Shown: piece by piece, positions 60,085 to 64,000 of the stretch
Layout of the letters: every line of letters starts with the position of its first letter
How positions within the stretch are numbered: position 1 is the stretch's first letter
Origin: G965220075 sp965220075
GTDB lineage: Bacteria > Chloroflexota > UBA11872
Reading direction: 5' to 3'
DNA length: 64,000 nt
NCBI GenBank assembly: GCA_965220075.1
Contig: OZ244806.1
Location: 1,736,001-1,800,000 of the forward strand
The notes under the pieces: model-generated
What the model saw: the letters and a program-made list of their open reading frames with translations, nothing else
Databases searched by the model: none
Told to the model about the DNA's origin: nothing
Program-made: the position numbers and the translations under genes

Positions 60085-60093
60085 TGCTACGAT
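60085..60093 (+). promoter_or_regulatory. Extended -10 promoter before queC
   Basis: TGCTACGAT, with 6 nt to ATG 60100, suggests a leaderless mRNA. No clear -35 box. Confidence 0.45.
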
Positions 60094-60099
60094 ATTTCC

Positions 60100-60843
60100 A
60101 TGCCGAGTTACGGCGTCATTCTCCTGTCTGGCGGACTCGACTCCACCACCGTTGCGGCCTACGCAAAGCACCATGTCGACAATATCTTGGCGATTACGTT
60201 CCACTACGGCCAGAGCCACGCCAAGGAAGTTGACTGCGCAGTTCGAATCGCTGGCATCATGGGAATTGAGCACAGGCTCCTGGATATCTCCTTTCTCTCG
60301 GACGTCGCCTGGTACTCCGCCCTGACCAATCCAGCCAGCTTCCCGCTTCCGTCGGAGCGATCTCACGAGGAGATTGGGGCCAGCGTCCCGATAACCTACG
60401 TGCCCGTGCGCAACACGATCTTCCTGTCGCTATCCGCAGCCTACCTAGAGAGCTGGGTGTTGTACGCAATCGAGGTCGAGGGAGTCGACGCCTCGGATGT
60501 AGCGGCGTCCGTGTACATGGCCCCCAACGCGCTTGACTATAGCGGCTACCCCGATTGCCGTCCCGAATTCTACGAGGCTATGCGGCGGACGCTGGAGCTC
60601 GGGAGCAAGCTCTGGAGCGAGTACGCAGTGCCGATCGAGATCGAAACCCCGATCATTGACCTCTCAAAGGCCGAGATAGCCTCGCTCGGAAGTAGCCTCG
60701 GGGCACCGTTGGAACTCACCTGGAGTTGCTACGATGGCGGCGAGGTGCCTTGCGGCTCCTGCGATAGCTGCATCCTGCGCGCCAAGGGGTTCGCCGAGGC
60801 GGGCATTCCCGACCCGTTGCTCGTCAGCCTCGGCAGAGCCTAA
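60100..60843 (+). CDS. queC: 7-cyano-7-deazaguanine synthase
   Basis: 247-residue ATP-dependent ligase that turns 7-carboxy-7-deazaguanine into preQ0. SGGLDSTT (residues 10-17) is the PP-loop; FHYGQSHAKE, TYVPVRNTIFLSL and ALDYSGYPDCRPEF match QueC, and Cys210, 218, 221 and 224 (SCYDGGEVPCGSCDSC) bind zinc. An insert of about 14 residues (VEGVDASDVAASVY) precedes ALDYSG. ATG 60100 is preferred to the longer frame because of the promoter position. queD, queE and folE are not in the window. It may supply queuosine, or a modified-DNA system together with the next genes. Confidence 0.9.
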   Translation: MPSYGVILLSGGLDSTTVAAYAKHHVDNILAITFHYGQSHAKEVDCAVRIAGIMGIEHRLLDISFLSDVAWYSALTNPASFPLPSERSHEEIGASVPITYVPVRNTIFLSLSAAYLESWVLYAIEVEGVDASDVAASVYMAPNALDYSGYPDCRPEFYEAMRRTLELGSKLWSEYAVPIEIETPIIDLSKAEIASLGSSLGAPLELTWSCYDGGEVPCGSCDSCILRAKGFAEAGIPDPLLVSLGRA

Positions 60844-60901
60844 CCCTGGTTCGCGCGAGCTAGAGATGCTCTGGTCGTTCTCGCCGACTGTTCTGATACA
60901 G

Positions 60902-61807
60902 TCAAGGATAAACTAGACGGTAATTCCTCCCAAGCTTGGCTGCCGCCGAGCAATTCCACCTGAGATCGCAGGCATCACAGGTAGCCTCTCCTGGGTCTTC
61001 TGCCGGCTCAGGCCATTGCCTTGATGACCGGCAAGTTTCGATCTGCTGAACGGTTTGTCCAAAGGACTGCAACGCCTGATCGACAGCGGACGGATCCAGA
61101 TCTACTTCTAGCAGTGCATTTACAGGACGCGTTTGAGGTGCGGGATCGGGAGCGAGCTCGTTCAGGAAATAAAGGATTGCTTTGGTGGGCGTGTGCCCGG
61201 TCTTGCGACGATACAGGTCGGCGTAGACCTGCAATTGAAAGACATACCGCTGGTATTCCGGGTCCCTCATTGACGGGCGCTTGGACCCTTTGTAGTCCCA
61301 TATTTCCACGTGCGACCTGTCTTGGGAATCAGAATGAGCGAGAACGTCAACATTGCCGTGCAGAATGTAATTTTGCTGTTCTGATTGAAGGAGGCACTCC
61401 GTATCTAATATCCGGTGATATAGGGCAGGTCCCTCAATTGAATTAAATCTCTGGAGCACTCGCAACGCTTGCTCCCGCACATTACTAACTGCTCGTATCC
61501 GGCGTGCCTTCAAAGCGTTCTCAACCTCTCTGAAGTAGCGATTGATATCGGAGTCAGTTGGCATAGATTTTCGTGGGAAGCCGAGTTCACCCCGAAAGTG
61601 AGCGTGGGCACGATCGAGCACTTGGTGAACGATCGTGCCATAGAACAATTGAACTACTAGAGCCGGCTCGTAGCGGCGCACCGCGTAGACGCCGTACTGA
61701 AGCGAACATTGCTGATAGGCTAGGATGTCCGAGGTTACGCTGTACCGCCGGCGGGCCGGTACAGCTGAAGGGTTCTGAAGGCGTAGCGACTTGAAATGTT
61801 CATACAT
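60902..61807 (-). CDS. PD-(D/E)XK (RecB/Cas4-type) nuclease
   Basis: 301-residue nuclease from ATG 61807, 10 nt after the helicase stop. Residues 154-173 hold NVDVLAHSD and EIWDYKGSKRP (Asp154, Asp171, Lys173), and 191-195 QLQVY is the QxxxY helix. Cys34, Cys277, Cys280 and Cys286 form the one-plus-three pattern of an Fe-S clamp. The protein is a distant match to the truncated one at window start. Together with the helicase it looks like a two-gene AddAB-like or RecB-helicase pair. A longer frame from 61855 overlaps the helicase gene. Confidence 0.85.
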   Translation of the reverse strand: MYEHFKSLRLQNPSAVPARRRYSVTSDILAYQQCSLQYGVYAVRRYEPALVVQLFYGTIVHQVLDRAHAHFRGELGFPRKSMPTDSDINRYFREVENALKARRIRAVSNVREQALRVLQRFNSIEGPALYHRILDTECLLQSEQQNYILHGNVDVLAHSDSQDRSHVEIWDYKGSKRPSMRDPEYQRYVFQLQVYADLYRRKTGHTPTKAILYFLNELAPDPAPQTRPVNALLEVDLDPSAVDQALQSFGQTVQQIETCRSSRQWPEPAEDPGEATCDACDLRWNCSAAAKLGRNYRLVYP

Positions 61808-61817
61808 GGAATGCAAC

Positions 61818-63992
61818 CTAGAGCCGAGGGGTATTCTGACGCACCCAGCCACCACCCAGTCCTCCGAACGAAGCCGTCTTGGTAGGCTGGTTTCGCAGCT
61901 GGCTGTCGCTTGCCACGAGGACTAGGGAGTGCTTTGCCCGGGAATATGCAACGAAGTGCTGGCGAATATCATCGTGCCATTGAGCATCGATGATGGGGTG
62001 CACGATTGCTGGAGTGTTTCTACGGTACTGCCGCAATGCCTCCTCAATGTGATGGGAACTACTGTCCCACACGCTTACACCTAAGTTAGACACAAACACG
62101 AAGTCAAACTCCAAGCCCTTAGCTTGATGGACGGTCATTATGGGGAAGTAGCCGGGCGGGCAAGTGATCTCTTCATCCTCGTCATCGTTCAGCCGTTCAT
62201 GGGCCATGTAGCCGCAGAGGCCGTAATAGAGGATGCCGTACCACCATCCTGGCAATTCGCCTGCTTGTGCTTTGTCGGTTCGCAGTTGGCGTCCATACTG
62301 GGCGCAGAACGATTCAAAGAGTCTCGTGAGTTTGCTAAGACGCAGATCTTTTTCCGGATCGGACTGATAGCCGACGAACGGTTGGCGGGACAGGATTCGG
62401 TAGAGGATGGTGGGAGTGTCTGCCGTAATAAGTTCGTCGACGCTCTTGGCCGCTATCGCTTTCCGTCCTTTGGTGACGTAATCGGCTAATTCAGGACTGT
62501 GTGGGGCTATGGAATCATATTCTTGAACCCAGGTGTTTACCATCGCAGCAGAACGGCCTAAGACCGTTTGGAGATGGCTCAGGTTAGCGTCAACGATCCG
62601 TATGAAAGCACCAAGGCACTGGGCCACTTCTGGTTGGTCGAGATAATCATTGGAGCGGGGATTGTATATTGGTATAGTCCGAGCTTCGAGTGCGGTTTGA
62701 AAAGGCCCAGCATAATGGGGCGAATTTTTGGCGCTCCGCAACAACAGAACACATTGTGAGTAATCTTGAATGATCCCCGTGGCTAGCAAATCTCCCACCA
62801 GAGTGGCAAGGTCAGCTGCACAATCCTTTACCGTTGTCTGTCTAATCAATCCTACTGCGGGATGTGCTCCAGTGTGTCCCAAGGATGATCGAAGTGGCGG
62901 CTTATCAGATATGCGTACATTTGGTTCTGCCATTTGAGGAAAAGATGTAATGTAGTTGTTACACCAATCGACGATTCTCTGGTCGGAGCGATGGTTATCC
63001 GACAAGTAGACAATCTTTGGGCTCTTGGTCCAGCGGGTCTGGCACATTGATGGGAAGCCTACCATGCACTCGACCGTGCCGCCACGAAATCTGTAGAGCG
63101 CTTGATCGTCGTCTCCCACGACCGTGATGTTGTGAGGCAAGGCATCGCAGAGTCGGAAGTAGATAGATTCCTGGATCGGATTCGTATCCTGATACTCGTC
63201 CACTAAAACATGAGTCAGGGGCGGACGGACTTGTCCGGAACCCTGTATAAAGATATTGCCTTGGCCAGTTATAAGAAACCTGAGGAAGTGCCGAAGAAGA
63301 TGTGCGAAGTCGCAGGAGAATGCCCCAGCAAGTTCTTGTTCGTAAATCTTGTACGCTCGATAGAGCGCAGCCCATGCTCCGCCCGCCGTTTCTAGCCTGT
63401 CCAAGTCAATCTGATCGTCTATGAGGCGATTAAATAATGTCATCAAGGCCAGGGTCCAATCCCATCTGCTCTTAAGGCGGGTTGGATTTCGCCCGAAGAT
63501 GTATCCGAACTGACCTTCTATCGCGACCTTTGTCGCGCTGTCAACCTTGCGTTCGACCAAACGATTTATCAACAAGGCAGTTTCCATCTCATCGAGCAAG
63601 CGGAGGTTCTGGTACTCGGTATACCGGTACTCTTGGAGGATCCTGTTGCATAGCCCGTGGAGGGTTCCTATCCTTAAGCCGGATGGGTCAATGCCAGAAA
63701 GTCTGGGATACTGATTCGATAGCGAAATCAATGCTTCCGACAATCGATCCTCGAGGTTCCTAGCAGCTTTCTCCGTAAATGTAGTCAGTATGATGGAACT
63801 TGGGTCCACTCGATCGCAGCAGATGAACTTTAAGCACCGTGCTACTAAGACTTCTGTTTTGCCCGTGCCAGGCCCCGCTGCGATCAAAAGTGGCCCATCA
63901 CCGTAACCGATCGCTTTTTTCTGGGACTGATCGAGGGCGAAATCGTTCTTGACCTCGATACCGGATATCAGGTCTCCTAGAGTAATGGTCAT
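61818..63992 (-). CDS. UvrD/Rep-type (superfamily 1) DNA helicase
   Basis: 724-residue helicase. Walker A GPGTGKT (40-46), motif Ia LTTFTEKAARNLEDRL, motif II VDEYQDTNPIQ, motif III VVGDDDQALYRFRGG, motif IV LSDNHRS, motif V TVHQAKGLEFDFVFV and motif VI VAYSRAKHSLVLVA are all present, so 3'-5' translocase activity is expected. It lacks a C-terminal nuclease, which the adjacent gene supplies. ATG 63992 is 8 bp from the window end, so the promoter is outside. Base use is markedly more A/T-rich (about half G+C) than the chromosome, suggesting acquisition. Confidence 0.92.
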   Translation of the reverse strand: MTITLGDLISGIEVKNDFALDQSQKKAIGYGDGPLLIAAGPGTGKTEVLVARCLKFICCDRVDPSSIILTTFTEKAARNLEDRLSEALISLSNQYPRLSGIDPSGLRIGTLHGLCNRILQEYRYTEYQNLRLLDEMETALLINRLVERKVDSATKVAIEGQFGYIFGRNPTRLKSRWDWTLALMTLFNRLIDDQIDLDRLETAGGAWAALYRAYKIYEQELAGAFSCDFAHLLRHFLRFLITGQGNIFIQGSGQVRPPLTHVLVDEYQDTNPIQESIYFRLCDALPHNITVVGDDDQALYRFRGGTVECMVGFPSMCQTRWTKSPKIVYLSDNHRSDQRIVDWCNNYITSFPQMAEPNVRISDKPPLRSSLGHTGAHPAVGLIRQTTVKDCAADLATLVGDLLATGIIQDYSQCVLLLRSAKNSPHYAGPFQTALEARTIPIYNPRSNDYLDQPEVAQCLGAFIRIVDANLSHLQTVLGRSAAMVNTWVQEYDSIAPHSPELADYVTKGRKAIAAKSVDELITADTPTILYRILSRQPFVGYQSDPEKDLRLSKLTRLFESFCAQYGRQLRTDKAQAGELPGWWYGILYYGLCGYMAHERLNDDEDEEITCPPGYFPIMTVHQAKGLEFDFVFVSNLGVSVWDSSSHHIEEALRQYRRNTPAIVHPIIDAQWHDDIRQHFVAYSRAKHSLVLVASDSQLRNQPTKTASFGGLGGGWVRQNTPRL

Positions 63993-64000
63993 TTTGTATT

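Noticed and set aside
1..64000. CRISPR array
   Set aside because: No regularly spaced direct repeats were seen on reading the window.

Overview
The window is GC-rich, densely coded bacterial chromosome, most likely from the phylum Chloroflexota. This is inferred from gene content: a DUF2298 membrane protein followed by a TIGR03663-type mannosyltransferase-like protein, a DUF2342 metalloprotease, a bS22/COX24-like micro-protein, a short SRP RNA beside dnaX-ebfC-recR, and split HldE genes. No rRNA, no convincing tRNA and no CRISPR array is present.

Layout. 1-11.7 kb: the end of a RecB-type nuclease gene, then a long minus-strand run. It holds secG, a four-carbon acid-sugar module (PdxA2-like dehydrogenase, DUF1537 kinase) with a LarA-like racemase and an FAH-fold enzyme, a hydrolase, hpt, three small membrane proteins, a transglutaminase-like protein that lacks its cysteine, and a DUF58 protein. 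11.98-15.34 kb: an apparently intact 3,355-bp IS1595-family transposon with 24-bp terminal inverted repeats and an exact 8-bp target duplication. Besides the transposase it carries a secreted HExxH protein, a lipoprotein nuclease with an excalibur tail, and a 39-codon gene. 15.5-19.5 kb: an McrBC-type restriction pair and a small unknown gene. 19.58-19.70 kb: a candidate structured RNA. 20-26 kb: an MMPL transporter behind a palindromic operator candidate, then the recombination/replication cluster (UPF0173-like hydrolase, recR, ebfC, dnaX, SRP RNA). 26-35 kb: mixed metabolism (threonine aldolase, DegT aminotransferase, acetamidase/formamidase, methyltransferase, comM, GMC oxidoreductase pair). 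35-38.5 kb: murJ and the two heptose-activation genes. 38.6-48.6 kb: bS22-like protein, M16 peptidase, TPR protein, ndk, and a run of TCA-cycle genes (isocitrate dehydrogenase, sucCD, korAB). 48.6-57.9 kb: solute-binding lipoprotein, a three-gene translationally coupled membrane/FAD cluster, comB and a MATE transporter. 58-59.5 kb: a small inverted-repeat-bounded noncoding segment and a DUF2342 protease. 60-64 kb: queC, then a visibly more A/T-rich nuclease-helicase pair that resembles an accessory or defence insertion.

Working together: isocitrate dehydrogenase, KorAB and SucCD make three consecutive TCA steps from isocitrate to succinate, with ferredoxin as the likely KorAB electron acceptor. 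Kinase and PdxA2 would turn threonate/erythronate-type acids into a triose phosphate and CO2. MurJ with the heptose kinase and adenylyltransferase points to envelope or S-layer glycan work. The transposon, McrBC pair and helicase-nuclease pair mark two accessory zones. The most interesting observations are the cargo-bearing IS1595 transposon, the structured RNA upstream of the MMPL gene, and two enzyme-fold proteins whose nucleophile is missing.
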